From: Oscheius sp. JU75
Lineage: Eukaryota; Nematoda; Chromadorea; Rhabditida; Rhabditidae
Direction of reading: 5' to 3'
Length of the DNA stretch: 64,000 nucleotides
Assembly (NCBI GenBank): GCA_037178855.1
Contig: JASJZC010000005.1
Location: 5,332,001 to 5,396,000 of the forward strand
The translations under genes and the position numbers were made by a program. This document shows positions 22,277 to 33,594 of the stretch, one piece after another. Under the pieces are notes generated by a model. That model saw only the letters and a program-made list of their open reading frames with translations. It was not told the DNA's origin and made no database searches. The number at the start of each line of letters is the position of its first letter. The first letter of the stretch is position 1.

Positions 22277-25200
22277 TCAAGGACGGCGGGATCGAGGACT
22301 TTTGGAGTGCAGTTGAGCGAAGATCTTCTCGAATCTGTTTTCTGGAAAGACTGTGACCAGTAGTCTCTCTAAAAAGACATAGAGCAGACGACGATTGAGT
22401 TGTTTGTTCTCAAGAGCCGAAGAAATTGTGTTAATGCCCTGAAATGGAACTGCAAATAGAAAAAAAGGAAGGTGTTACCTGGTATGTTGTGTCTGTACCA
22501 AGGATGAGACGCAGTTGATCCGGAAGAGCTGACAACATGAGGGTCTTTGCCAGAATCTGTGTCCTATGACGGAAGTCGGAAGACCGGATCGGTGCTTCTC
22601 CAGCCAGCTGACCATCCGGCCAAAGAGATTCTCTGATGGCTCTCATGGAAACATTGAATGAATCAGATACCTCATAGCTGCTAGATACATGGCCACTTGT
22701 TGCTCGCTAGTCAGCCAATTGACGAGATCCACAATCCTCTTGTTGAGCGTGGATCCGAAGGGTGTGACCAACTGTCGAAGCATAATCATCTGCAAGTTTA
22801 CATCACCTTAGGACAAGAGAACACCTACCAGTTGTCTTCTGAACCAAACGTTCCTGGCTCGAACTCCGAAAACCTCGTCCACAAGGAGAACCATGACTCG
22901 AAGAGGAATACTGTCCGAAGTATTGGCCTCCTGCTCAGAAATGCTCGCTGCCACTCTGTCTGTCTCTATTACTGGAGCTCGAGGAACTCCATTCAGCGGC
23001 GTCTGAATGTTTTTTTTTAATAAAATGTTATGAAAATATGTCCTCACTATGATACTTTTCGTTGCATTGTTGATTCCCGCTCCAATCTTGACCACCCCTC
23101 CAATCATCTGATCCGGCACCGCCATCACAGTATTTCCAACTGCTTTCACGCCCAGCTTGATCGGATCGAACATGGCCGATATCATCTGCAAGCTATTTTT
23201 GAACGAGAACTTTTTTCGGAACACCTTTTTGCCAATGGGATCTTTGGTTCCAGTGTACTCTTTTTGACTCAAGAAATCGAACAGAATTCTCTCCAGATCC
23301 GGATTGTTCTTGATCAACGATGGCTGAAGAATGCACTCCATGAACTGGTTCAGAGCCTTGGTTCTTTTCTCCAGGAAGTGGGAGTCAAGGTTGTTGAAAG
23401 TCTTCTTGCCAGGGAAAGACAGTTTTGCCAGTGAAGGATACTTTAACAATTAAGTAGACACTTCCGAACTATTAAAACCTTCACAATGATGAGCTCATGA
23501 AGAGTATGGAAGTCACTGTATCTCCTTAGAACATTCCAGCTGCTGACCTTCTGGCCATTGGTGTGTCGTGCCACTCGTACGTTGTACAGAGCAAATGATT
23601 GTTTGCCCTGAGTTGTTGGTGTGTGCATAAAAGTATCTAACCTGACAGCCGATTCCAAGTGTCTCGACGACTGCAGACAAGACAGGATCCCCGTTCGAGA
23701 TGTCTTCCTTCGGGATCTCTGGTTTAGCTATTCCTTCAGACACCGCTGACAGACTGGACATGTCCGAGTTCGGTGTCTCGGATCTCTCCTCTTCTCCACC
23801 AATGATACCTAGTTCTTCCAACATCTTTACATAAATCGGTGACTTTTTGAACTCAGGATAGAAGTGGTCGTCGTTGCGAAGCACCTCCACTATCTGTTCG
23901 AACATGTTAGAATAGGGAGTCAATCGAACTGATACCTTTTCCTGAATGTCTTCGAACCAGAGATCGGATGGTGCATCATTGCGAATTCTGGCTACAAAAC
24001 GATTAACTATAGAGTCCTCAAGGGGCACTCGAGTTATAGCCTGAAACATCTGACTTATTTCTTTTTTGGAATAACTGGCGACCTCTTGAGAAAGATACTG
24101 CTGGTACATGAACTGTGCTGCCTCCTTGATAGTCTCGTAGACTTCTTCATTGCCTGTCTCTCCCGCGGCCAGGGATCTCAATTGGTGTTCTACTGAGACT
24201 TTGAATCCTTCAATAGCCAAATAACAGTCGATGTAGTTCTGTCCTCCGACGGCTTGGAGAAAGTCCATAAAGTAGGATACGGCAATATTGTTGGTTAGAA
24301 CGACGTGGATTGGCAGCTGGACAAGTTGTTCCTCGGCCGAATCAAGGCCGTACAACTCAAAATTATAAAATGTTCTCACTTACAGAAGAAAACTCACAGC
24401 ATCAACAACTCCATCGGGTGTGGTGTTGGCTATAACTGCCATCTTTTTCTTGATGATGCTTTCCACGAAATCGAGACTTCCCAATTGCTGTTTGACAAAA
24501 ATTCCCTGCTCGCCGCCCGAGTCTTTTCCTCTCAAAACCATTTTCTCATCCAGTAAAGACTTGAAGATTGCTTCCAGTTCTTCGATACTTTTGCTGTTTT
24601 CCAGGCATTGGACAAAGTCTTCAGGTCTTGGATGGACTTCGCTTAGCTGTAAAGTTTTAAACTGTGGAATAAGAAAGAAGGAACTGACCAGCCAGACAAT
24701 GAGCTGGTTCATTTCGTGTGGATCGGAGTAAAAGTCGAGCAAAGGAACGATCAGTTTTCTCACTGAAGAACTCTTTTAAAGGAATAAGAACAATCAAACC
24801 TATGACTTCGCGAAGAAGGAATCGAAGAGGTCGACACCGAAAGTCTTCGGGCGGCATGATCAGGTAGAGAACGATGTCCATGAGGTCGTGGAGGTATGCA
24901 TTTTCGTAGTGAGGCGTGGTTGACAGAAGATCTCTGCACAGATTCTTCTCCATCTCCAGCTCAAAGTCGAAGAAGAAGGTGAGAAGATCATCCGGACGCA
25001 CTTCTTTTCCATCTAAAGCGTTTTTATCTTTCTGTTATATAAACTACTCACCAAGTCGAGCTCTTTCAGCTTTCTCACTAGCCATTCGATACAGTCTGAG
25101 ATGAGAAGCAAAGTCGTCGACAACATGACGCGTGACAAATGGAAGCCAGTCGACCTGTTTCATGCTTTGGGAGAGAGCTGCCACTGATCGTCTAGTCGTT

Positions 25201-25806
25201 CTCTTTAAACTCTCCGGGAACAGCTCGTCTGTCGACAGTTTTTTGTACCAGGTGTCCACATAATCCCTCATCATATAGTTCAGTATCTGAAAGGCCGAAT
25301 GATACTACTCTTTTGGTGGTAATCGAGGAAAGACTCGGGCCTGAGCGTTATGGAAATTTGACTAGATCTTTTTTATCTTCGGACTAAAAAAAATATTCGA
25401 TAGTGTACCTGTTCTAGCTCGGTATCCAGTGCCACAGACCCTGTCATCGAGTGAATCTGTTCATAGCTTGATTTTCCAACAAGTCTCTCCTTATTGGCTA
25501 AGAGGAAAGAAAGACCCGATCGAAGACGATGATCTAAAAGTACAGTTTGCCTTCTTTAACAGTCTAACACACGTCTGTCGAGAGAGCTGAAGTCTGAGCG
25601 GAGATGTTTGGCAGCCTGTTGGCCATTATTGTACAGTACATACAGAAATCTGAATATCAATCGGTTTCGTCAACGAGAGTCTAGACTCACCCTACTATCA
25701 CAGCTAGCAGAGAGAATATTATTACAAAGAATCCGGTGAAACCGAACGTGACTACAAACAGGAAAATTCCCAAGACTGGGTAGAGTTTAGTATACGGATT
25801 ATCCAT
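22277..25806 (-). CDS. snx-13: Sorting nexin SNX13 (PXA-RGS-PX-nexin C)
   Basis: The ATG at 25806 starts MDNPYTKLYPVLGIFLFVVT with an N-terminal hydrophobic hairpin, as in SNX13-type membrane-anchored nexins. The PXA domain follows (YMMRDYVDTWYKKLSTDELF, WLPFVTRHVVDDFASHLRLY). The RGS-like domain is at about 24290-23930 (NIAVSYFMDFLQAVGGQNYI, FWLAIEGFK-type YLAIEGFKVS). The PX region is near 23660-23400 (IYNVRVARH-type ALYNVRVARHTNGQKVSSWN, VLRRYSDFHTLHELI). The C-terminal nexin domain is at 22650-22280 (ESLWPDGQLAGE, RLLYVFLERLLVTVFPENRF). The stop is at 22277. SNX13 tethers the ER to endosomes or lipid droplets and affects endosomal sorting and G-alpha-s signalling. The next same-strand gene, FN3K, starts 203 bp after the stop, suggesting an operon. 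In C. elegans I recall snx-13 and an FN3K homologue as immediate neighbours. Very secure. Confidence 0.93.
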
Positions 25807-27058
25807 CTTCTACTCTTCCCCAATCACAAGACCATTGGTTTTCTGAAAATCGTATGATGAAGACTATTAAGTAACTATCTGTGAGAGCTCTACACAAAAC
25901 AGCGCGCCATGTACGTGACTACGTACCGAAATTCAATTCGTATTCCTGAGTTTTCACGGTGTGCTACGGTCATTGAAATGCGTTCCCACTTTTTTTTTGC
26001 GCCAAATTGACTTGGTTCAAATTTGAGAAAAGCGGGAGTTCAAAATATGAAATTTTTTAAAAAATTATTTGTGACTATTTCGTTGTTGAACAATAGCGTC
26101 TTTTCTGTCACTTCTCATCAGACGAAGAAGCTACCAGATGGATACAGGAGGGTAATGACAAGTAAAACCGCCGATTTGAGCTTTTTTTCAGAAGATACGA
26201 ACTTTCGGCAATTAGTAGTGTTTTCATCAAGACATTTAGCGAATATTTCAATTTGTTGCTCCAGATTTGAGCAGTTTTTTCCACAACTTTTTTTCTTTTT
26301 CGTGATAGAATTATTTTTATATCTTTTTTCAGACAGCAATATTACAACAAAATTGATGAGGAAAAAACAAGCTCTGACGGATAAAACGCAAACAGTGATT
26401 CGAATAATACGGCATTTGAATCGCGCGGCACTGTTGCATACGGTGCTAGTTAAAATGAGCGCCATTTGAACAGGTGAGAATGGCTGTAACACGCCGTGGT
26501 TTTAGCATTTTGACTTGTTTTCCCCGTATTACATTGCATTTCTTTGTGTTACCTGTTGCAAAACTATCAGAATTTGCAAAGAGACGTAACTTCTATTTCT
26601 CGATTAAAAGTGCACATCGAAATGTATAATCCATTTTGTTTTGTCAAAAAGAGGTAAGCAGCCTTTTGAAAGGGCAAAGAAATCCGTTGCCAATCAGCTG
26701 GTAAACAGATGACCCCGAAAATATCTAGGAATCTGACCCACAGTCAATTTTGCCGCTTCGCCATGCTCCAATTCTACACCTGCGTCGCGTTCGGTCCTAT
26801 TCGAAATTTAGTTGAATCGCTTCTTTTTCCTCACTTTTTGGTGCTAGTGGCTTTTTCTAGATTCTTTTCGTGCACAGTAACTGACAACAACAACTAGAGG
26901 AACGAAAAAAAAACCTCAAAACTGACTGCATAAAAAGATGACCCGCATCAGTTTGTTTCTCCTTGAATGTGCATTTTATTTGGATTTCTTGCATTTTTCC
27001 TTCTAACCAGCAGTTAAACTTTTTCTTTCAAAGTCTCTTTTCATTTCGTATCTTTCAG
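25807..27058. other. AT-rich intergenic region between SNX13 and SmD3
   Basis: About 1.25 kb separating divergent genes. Several long frames open on both strands around 26020-26490, but they are AT-driven, mutually overlapping and contain no recognisable domain. It presumably carries both promoters. Confidence 0.45.
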
Positions 27059-27546
27059 ATGACCTCCGTCGGAGTTCCTATTAAGATCCTCCATGAAGCC
27101 GAAGGACATATCGTCACTTTAGAAACTGTCACAGGTTTTTCACTCCGTTTTCCGCAACTATCGAATATTTCAGGCGAAGTGTACCGCGGAAAGTTGGTTG
27201 AAGCCGAGGACAACATGAATAGCCAAATGTCTGAAGTTGTGGTGACTTTCAGAGACGGAAGAACGCATCAACTTGACAATGTTTTTATTCGAGGAAATAA
27301 GGTTCGTGGAATCTTCTTTCAATTCCATTCATTCCTCTTCAGATCAGATTCATGATTTTGCCCGACATGTTGAAGAACGCTCCCATGTTCAAGAATATTG
27401 GACGCGCCCAAAAAGGTGCCATCGGTATGGGTCTCGGAGGTCCAGATGTTCGTGGGCGCGGTCGCGGAACTTCCTTCAAGAGAGGACCATCGACTCGAGG
27501 CGGTCCCCGAGGAATGTCTCGGCCCGGAGGACCTTACCGCGGCTAG
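27059..27546 (+). CDS. snr-1: Small nuclear ribonucleoprotein Sm D3
   Basis: Three exons. Sm1 motif: [36 protein letters not shown] (27071-27220, intron removed). Sm2 motif: [20 protein letters not shown]. The protein then has the D3 signature [20 protein letters not shown] followed by an Arg/Gly-rich tail ([19 protein letters not shown]...), the site of symmetric dimethylation used by SMN. It is a core component of spliceosomal snRNPs. The ATG is directly preceded by ATCTTTCAG with no intervening base, so translation starts at the first base of the exon, expected for a trans-spliced message. The stop is TAG at 27544-27546. Length about 135 residues, normal for D3. snr-1 is the C. elegans SmD3 gene. 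Very secure. Confidence 0.95.
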
Positions 27547-27700
27547 ACCTAAATTCAGCCGGTACAATCTAATCGTTCGGTTTAATTTTATTGTATTATT
27601 AACGGTTCCATTTTCGTAACTTTGCGATCTCCCTTCGCCCGAGTTGTTATACGCTTGTTGAACTTTTAGTAAATTTTCCATCCTCTGGGAAGAGCCGATG

Positions 27701-27740
27701 TTTTAATGGAAGTTCCAATGGTTTGACGGAAATTCCAATG
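27701..27740 (+). repeat. Two 20-bp imperfect tandem units
   Basis: TTTTAATGGAAGTTCCAATG is followed at once by GTTTGACGGAAATTCCAATG, sharing GGAA-TTCCAATG. It lies about 155 bp past the SmD3 stop in or beyond its 3' UTR. Small, of unknown significance. Confidence 0.5.
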
Positions 27741-28037
27741 TTTTATGACCCTAGTATCAATCCATCCTTATGCGACAAACGGAACTCCCGCGCGCCAGGC
27801 TAAAGAACTATCCCGGTCGAAGATGGCGCTTTTTCCGGCTAACAGGTCTAGTTTTTGAAGCATCTTAGCTGCCGGCCATCGCCATTTGGGGGCTGTTCCT
27901 TTTCTGACACAGTTCAGTCGATTCGGCGTTTGGATAAGAGCGAAGCAGATCTCGACGAGCCGATATCCTCAGCGGGCGTCCCTCTCCGGCCTTGGAACAA
28001 CTTGTTCTCTTTCAATTAAGAAGAGCGTTAAGCAGGC

Positions 28038-29592
28038 ATGACAGAGAGGAGTGACACTTGTCATAACTTGGCTCATTACTCGCTCTTGAATCTCATTTTT
28101 GTATATATCATTTATTTGGTATTCCTGTACTATTCCTCGGAATTCACGACCGATGGACAGGTATGCTTCTTTACTGGAGTTTCTCTCTATAACTAACAGT
28201 CAGTAACGTATTCCGTATACAATACCCACTGCCTTTCCCTTCTTTGAAATATTCTAGCCGACTCTTAGAATCTGGTAGAAAGATACGGAATTTAGCAACG
28301 TAGCAGAAACAAAGCTTCAAATTAGGTGGTATATATTTGAGCAAATCTTTCGAGTATCCCCCTGTCCTTGAAGCTATCAATTGTTTGGGAGACGCGCTAT
28401 TCGCATAACATAGATGCCTATCTGTGCTGGATTTTCGTCCACGAAACAAGACATTTAAGGGTTTTTCAGAGTGTGACATTCCTTCGATACAGTCATGACT
28501 GTATAGTGGACAGTATAAGTGACATGGACAGTGAGGAGATGTGGCTCAAGTTCCCTTCAATAGTCAACAGTTGTAGTCGATTGAGACTACTCGACTTGAA
28601 AGGATACGCAAACCTGGACGAGACCAAATACCACGTACAGCGGAAGGACAAGGTTTTGTACCTCTGTCTAGTTGAATACAAAAGGTTCAGAAAGCTCCGT
28701 GTACGATAATCTCTCTGGGAATTGGAAGAGACGTAGGAGTCGAACTACAGCTAAAGAAGGATGAACCAGGTTGTCAGTTTTACGGAGCTGATCCTGTAGA
28801 AGAGACGAACAGAAGGATATACGGAAAGGTTGGTAGCTTTGTCGACAGCGAGAGTACGTCTTTCAGTTCGGAACCTTCTTCCATACAGCGGTCGGTGCTA
28901 TGAATGGAACACATAACGCCGCAGTTCTCGACACCAAATGTAAGAAAATTATCATTTGAAATATATGTCATGTTCTTTTTGGTCCGATAGTTAGGGTCTC
29001 TTGGGTTACGGTCTTCTCTAAATTTTATCTCTCCCCGACCTGTGCTCTTTCCGCAATTGAGTTTAGGTTTGCAGTACGGTAACGAGTTCGACGTGTAACA
29101 CAATCACAAGTTATCACATGTGTTAATTGGTTTTTTGCCTGTTCAGAGAACTACCCCGCTACCGAAATAAACTTGGAATTTCAGCCTGGGATTACAAGAA
29201 CCAGTCTGTTCACTACACAAACTTCTACCACTTTCTCCAGAATGACGTGAAACACACGGTTTGCTTTAGTAGTGGTCAAACTGAACATGTCATTTCAGCT
29301 AGTCGACCAGCTCATGATCGACATCGAATACGCGGAGTATGCTCTCTTCCCCCATTTACTGCTGGCCAATCGACCCGAGGACATGTCTTTCTGTCAAATG
29401 AACATCGAGATTCACATGGGACCGGCTAAGCAGAGGAGAGAATTTTCCACCTTCATTCACCAACTTCTCGACGAGGGAGAGTTTGTACCTCTGAGGGCAG
29501 CGACCATGCTGGGGCACATCAGACTCTACCTTCTGAACTTTTCGAATCGGACATGTAGAGAACGGTATATTGACGGATACAAAAAAGAGTAG
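28038..29592 (+). CDS. Nematode methyltransferase-21 (FkbM-like) family protein, N-terminal membrane anchor
   Basis: The ATG at 28038 gives a short polar start, then a hydrophobic segment (YSLLNLIFVYIIYLVFLYYS), a probable signal anchor. Downstream exons encode WLKFPSIVNSC...LLDLKGYANL...CLVE, then a methyltransferase-like core: CTIISLGIGRDVGVELQLKK (glycine motif for S-adenosylmethionine), FYGADPVEETNRRIYGK, FFHTAVGAMNG, DQLMIDIEYAEYALFPHLLL and MSFCQMNIEIHMG. The ending (IRLYLLNFSNRTCRERYI) is the family's usual C-terminus before TAG at 29592. This type is expanded in C. elegans and other nematodes, with several copies near chemoreceptor genes; substrates are unknown to me. Family recognition is from motif order. 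Methyltransferase activity is inferred from the GIGRDVG motif. The first-exon link was not fully traced. Confidence 0.8.
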
Positions 29593-30799
29593 ACTGTTTG
29601 TATATATTGAGTAAATCTTGTTTATTCATACTCTTACTTTTTCTGGAAGCTCTTAACTCCTGTTCTCTCTCGCAATTTCTTACCAAGTGTACGATTTAAA
29701 CTTGAAGTCACACGGGAAGAGCAGACATGGGACATGAAGCGGAAAGCGACTGGAGAACAATCTTGACTCATTGCAGTATTGTAACTCTATTTGTATTTTG
29801 ATCAGAGGCTGTATACGATACCCGCCTGAACACATTATACTCTATAGTCGTGCGCTCAACTACAAATTGGCTCTCGACTAATAGCTGCGACTCGAGTTCC
29901 GGGTTGAGAGTCCTGTTGTCAGTCGGTCATCTTGATGAACCAAAGTCTCTCCTTCAGGTACGTGAGAAACTAATTAGGAATTTACTGAACCGTGCAAAAT
30001 GAGGGGAGCGGGATCTTTATCGTCCAACTCCAACGTTCTTTTGGAGGGAGACTCTGTGTAAGTCACAAAATATTTCCTACTGACGTGAATGCTGACAGGC
30101 AAAACACATAATAATGCGTTTACAACCCATAGAGACTGATTGTCTTAGCCACGTATCTATCTCATTATCTCCATTGTTCAATTCCAACTGCGCACTCTAA
30201 ACGTTATAAGAATACGAGTGCAGGGCTCATGTTCCTACGACGTATTATCATAGGCACGAATTTATCCAAAAATTTTGTTTTCTCGATGGCCGAGCTAGGT
30301 CGTTTTTTTTTTTTAACTTTTTGGTGTCTGACCACTCGGACCCACTTTTTTTGCAGTTAGGTATTCGGAGGCCTACCCTACCGGCTGTAGAATCATTGTG
30401 ACTAGTATGCTACACAATACTAGGCGAATCGGTCTGGCAGTGTTCTCACACACTCGCTTCTAATGAACAACAGCGTGATCCTGGGTTCATTGTGATTTTC
30501 GGTCAAATTCGTGCCAAACGTGATATATAACGAAAGGTGTGAATGTTTCAGTCAAACTTTTGCATTCAAACCTAGTTTGTTGAGCTTAGTATTAATGACG
30601 GCCCCTCACAAAACACATTATTCGATCGCTCAAACAGTGACTCGCCAATTACAATTATTTACAAGAGTGTTCCGGCTACAACTTCTTGTTGCTTTGTCAG
30701 ATGACAACAAATCCAACTTTTGTCGTCATTCAGCAATCCCTCACTTCCGCTTCTAACATTCTCTTGTCTCGAGACTTATTGAAACATTCAGCTTACGGT
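29593..30799. other. Intergenic region upstream of the chemoreceptor
   Basis: About 1.2 kb, AT-rich, including a poly-T run near 30303-30317. A frame open from 30511 and another from 30686 run toward the chemoreceptor, but neither adds a recognisable domain. Probably the chemoreceptor promoter. Confidence 0.4.
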
Positions 30800-32758
30800 A
30801 TGGAAGCAGTCATCTTTTCGTTCTGGGCCCAAGGCTTCTTTTGCGTCGTCGCTCTCGTACTGAACAGTACTCTGGCCCTGGTCATCTATAAATCCAATCG
30901 GAAAAATTTTGGATTCTACAACTGGCTGTTGATTGGATACTGCTTTTTCGAGATTATTTACGCTGTTGTCGTCCTCCAGGCTATGCCGGTAATTTATTCC
31001 TCGAAGAAACGGTAAACGACTACTCTTAGATCCACGTCGTCTACGAGCACACTTGGATCTTCTTCAGTTTTCGGGGACCTCTGATCGGGACATCGGTTGC
31101 TTTTTTAAGCAGCGCATCGTATTGTTTTTTCTACGAGGTATGTTTGTTCGGAAATCTCCTTGTAAATATTGTTTTTCTAGGTGTGGATGGGATGTGTCGT
31201 TATGAATTTCATTTACCGATACGTCGTTGTTTGCCGGTAAGTTACTACAAATGTCGGGCAGTGGGGTAAAGAGAGCTACTGTTTAAAACAATTACAAGCG
31301 GAGAACTCACAGCAAATAATGTTTACATCAACAAAAAAAATTGACGCAGTGTTCGTATAAATAACCAAGACAACAAGCGTACACGACAATTTGCAACTCG
31401 CCCTACCGTGAACCCAATGCTTCCGTTAATTCTTTCCCGACTGGTACCGGTAGCCATGCTACTGGTTGTCAACTGTTCTTCGAAGAAGCAGATGAACAAT
31501 TTTGGGATCAGCAAGCAGGAGAAGAACATCAGCTGCAGTAAGTCTGCCTAGGTCATTCCCGCTCTCCTGAGTAAAGCCTGTACTCGAAGCGCAGGAGATT
31601 CACTGGTAGAGGAAGGTCCGAGACCACATCCTCTCGATCCTCGGCTACAGTGTCAGTAAACAACAGTCCGAAGATGCCACCACCTACTGTCGGAGAAATC
31701 GCAAGAGACCAGCGTCGACAAATTGAAGCAGGAGAAGAAGGAGGCTAAGAGAGCGCATGGGTTGCGCTCTTGTGTTGTACAGAATGAGGGAGACTACAGG
31801 TCTTGGAACGACAAGACGCTCAAGACAGACTTCTCCAAGTCGATTCAAGTTCGATAGGAGACTAAAATCCGTCGGACAATAATGTCAAAAATGTCCTGCT
31901 TGTTCTAATTTAACGTTTGACTTTGTCTTGGCCATAATCAGTCTCGAAAAAAATCTATTGCAGGCAAGACTGGGCGGACGCCATCAAACAGAAGAGGTGG
32001 TGTCGATGGTTTCTTCTCTGCATGTTTCTGACGTTCATCCTCATTTGTATCGTCTGTACAACCTATGTCTGCGCCATCAACAAGATTTCTCCTGCCATGG
32101 AAACAAAGATTCAGAACGAGTTTAAGATCGAGAAGATCAAAGACATTGGGTACACTATGCTTCGTCTATTCGTAAGTATAAGTGAATACAGATAGATTAG
32201 ACGGTTCAGGACCTCCAAGGAAATGTCTCTGTCTCTGGTATTCTAGCCACCGTTACTCATTTCGCTGTCGTAGCTGCCTCAGTCTCCACAATCACGTTTT
32301 GTAGCATCAAGATCTGGATTCGGATCAAAGAAATGCAGAAGATGAGAAATGGGTCGAACATCAAAATGGAGAAACAACTGTTCCGAACTCTTCTGATTCA
32401 AGTACAGAATTGATATGTGGTCAGATCATTCATATTCAGATAATTGTGCCAGTGCTTCTGTGTCATGTACCCTCCGCTGCTCATTTGACTTTCGCCTTCT
32501 GGCAAGACTTTCCTCTCGATTTCCTAACACCCTTCTTCTCTGTCTTCACGACTATTCCAAAGGCTCTCGATCCAATCATCGCTTTTGCTTGCATTGCAGA
32601 GTATCGAAACACTCTTCGCCGTCTTCTAGGTATTGAACATCACTAAATTGATATACTTTTTAGGCTATCCTGGATCGAAGAACTACGTGGGCACAGTGAC
32701 CAATATGACCCAAACTCACAGTCAGAATCGACTCCAGAGAGAGCTCTCCGCCATCTAA
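30800..32758 (+). CDS. Seven-transmembrane chemoreceptor of the Str family
   Basis: The start at 30800 places the first helix four or so residues in (MEAVIFSFWAQGFFCVVALV), as usual for Str receptors; an upstream in-frame ATG at 30686 is possible. Exons give TM1-TM2 (FGFYNWLLIGYCFFEIIYAV), TM3 region (WMGCVVMNFIYRYVVVCR, with Tyr-Arg-Tyr where GPCRs have DRY), TM4 (RWCRWFLLCMFLTFILICIV), a loop, TM5 (ILATVTHFAVVAASVSTITF), the Str hallmark MEKQLFRTLLIQIIVPVLLC, and TM7 (FTTIPKALDPIIAFACIAEY). It ends LQRELSAI before TAA at 32756-32758. Such receptors usually act in amphid or phasmid cilia as odorant receptors (ODR-10 belongs to this group); the ligand is unknown. The intron at 31237-31963 is 727 bp, far longer than its neighbours, and contains coding-like sequence. 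Confidence 0.88.
31375..31748 (+). CDS. Possible two-exon nested coding segment inside a chemoreceptor intron
   Basis: Inside the 31237-31963 intron two open segments splice in matching phase: up to 31537 (ending EEADEQFWDQQAGEEHQLQ, donor GTAAGT) and 31577-31748 (LYSKRRRFTGRGRSETTSSR..., PPPTVGEIARDQRRQIEAGE, stop TAA at 31746-31748). The joint intron is 39 bp. The first segment has no clear start codon. In another frame an ATG at 31417 opens a signal-peptide-like sequence (MLPLILSRLVPVAMLLVVNC), so two readings compete. A third open run (KLKQEKKEAKRAH...) overlaps the end. I do not recognise a family. It could be a nested gene, an alternative exon set of the receptor, or a decayed insert. 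Confidence 0.3.
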
Positions 32759-33594
32759 CCCATTAGGTTACCTCCCATACCCTTGTCAGTAGCAGGAAGT
32801 TGTCGTCAATTTGTCCACCGGTTGAAATACAAAAATGCCCAATCAGACTGTCAGCGAGTTACCAGGTCATTGCACTGGAAGTGATCCCAACCGGCCGACC
32901 AATTACTCCCCGTTCTATCAATCCACCTGCGATCAATTTCCAGTTACAAACACTACTTCATCGAACATCTGATCGCGTTCTCTTTCGTATCCAGTTCTTG
33001 TTGTTTTTTTTTCCGGTGATCTAGAAGTTGTTTTTAATAAGATATGAAATAATATTACGTCAATAGTTTCTTCAAAAAAAAAACCATCCACACTCAACAC
33101 TCGATTTCGATGTTTGTGTCTCCAATTTTTTCCGAAAAAGGCTATGCAATCTTTATGAGAGCTTCCAGATGAACATGGGAGTCGGTTAAATCCAATCCAA
33201 AATTCATGGAGAACGAAATGTTAGCTGGCAGTCAAAACAGCTCTGCTTTGGGTTTGAGCAAGTAGTCAACTTCAAACAATCTGTTGTGACTTGCTTGATA
33301 AGAGGAATAGACAGAGTGTTTTGGCCCACATGTCTACTGTTTAGATCTGTCTTTATCACCAACAACGTCATTGTTTTTTCGACAAAAAAGTCTTCTGGTT
33401 CAACAGCTAATATGCGGCTTGAATCCGGTTCCTCTCTATTTGAGGTAGTCTTTTGTGGCTAATTTCTGACGAGACTCCTCTGCTCTCATCCCTCGTCCAA
33501 ACAACTGACCGCCCTTCGGCGCTTCTCTTCCCTTTTAGCTCCTAGTCTCTCCTCTAAACACTTTCCATCCATTTCATCTTCTTCACAAGCTTCC
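32759..33594. other. Region 3' of the chemoreceptor
   Basis: About 840 bp. Contains short poly-A and poly-T runs near 33004-33085 and a GATAAGATATGAAATAATA stretch. No exon, RNA gene or repeat that I can support. Confidence 0.35.

Noticed and set aside
26023-26469. Long plus-strand frame (148 codons) with an overlapping minus-strand frame between SNX13 and SmD3
   Set aside because: Very AT-rich, open on both strands, no domain, no consistent splice sites; most likely non-coding.
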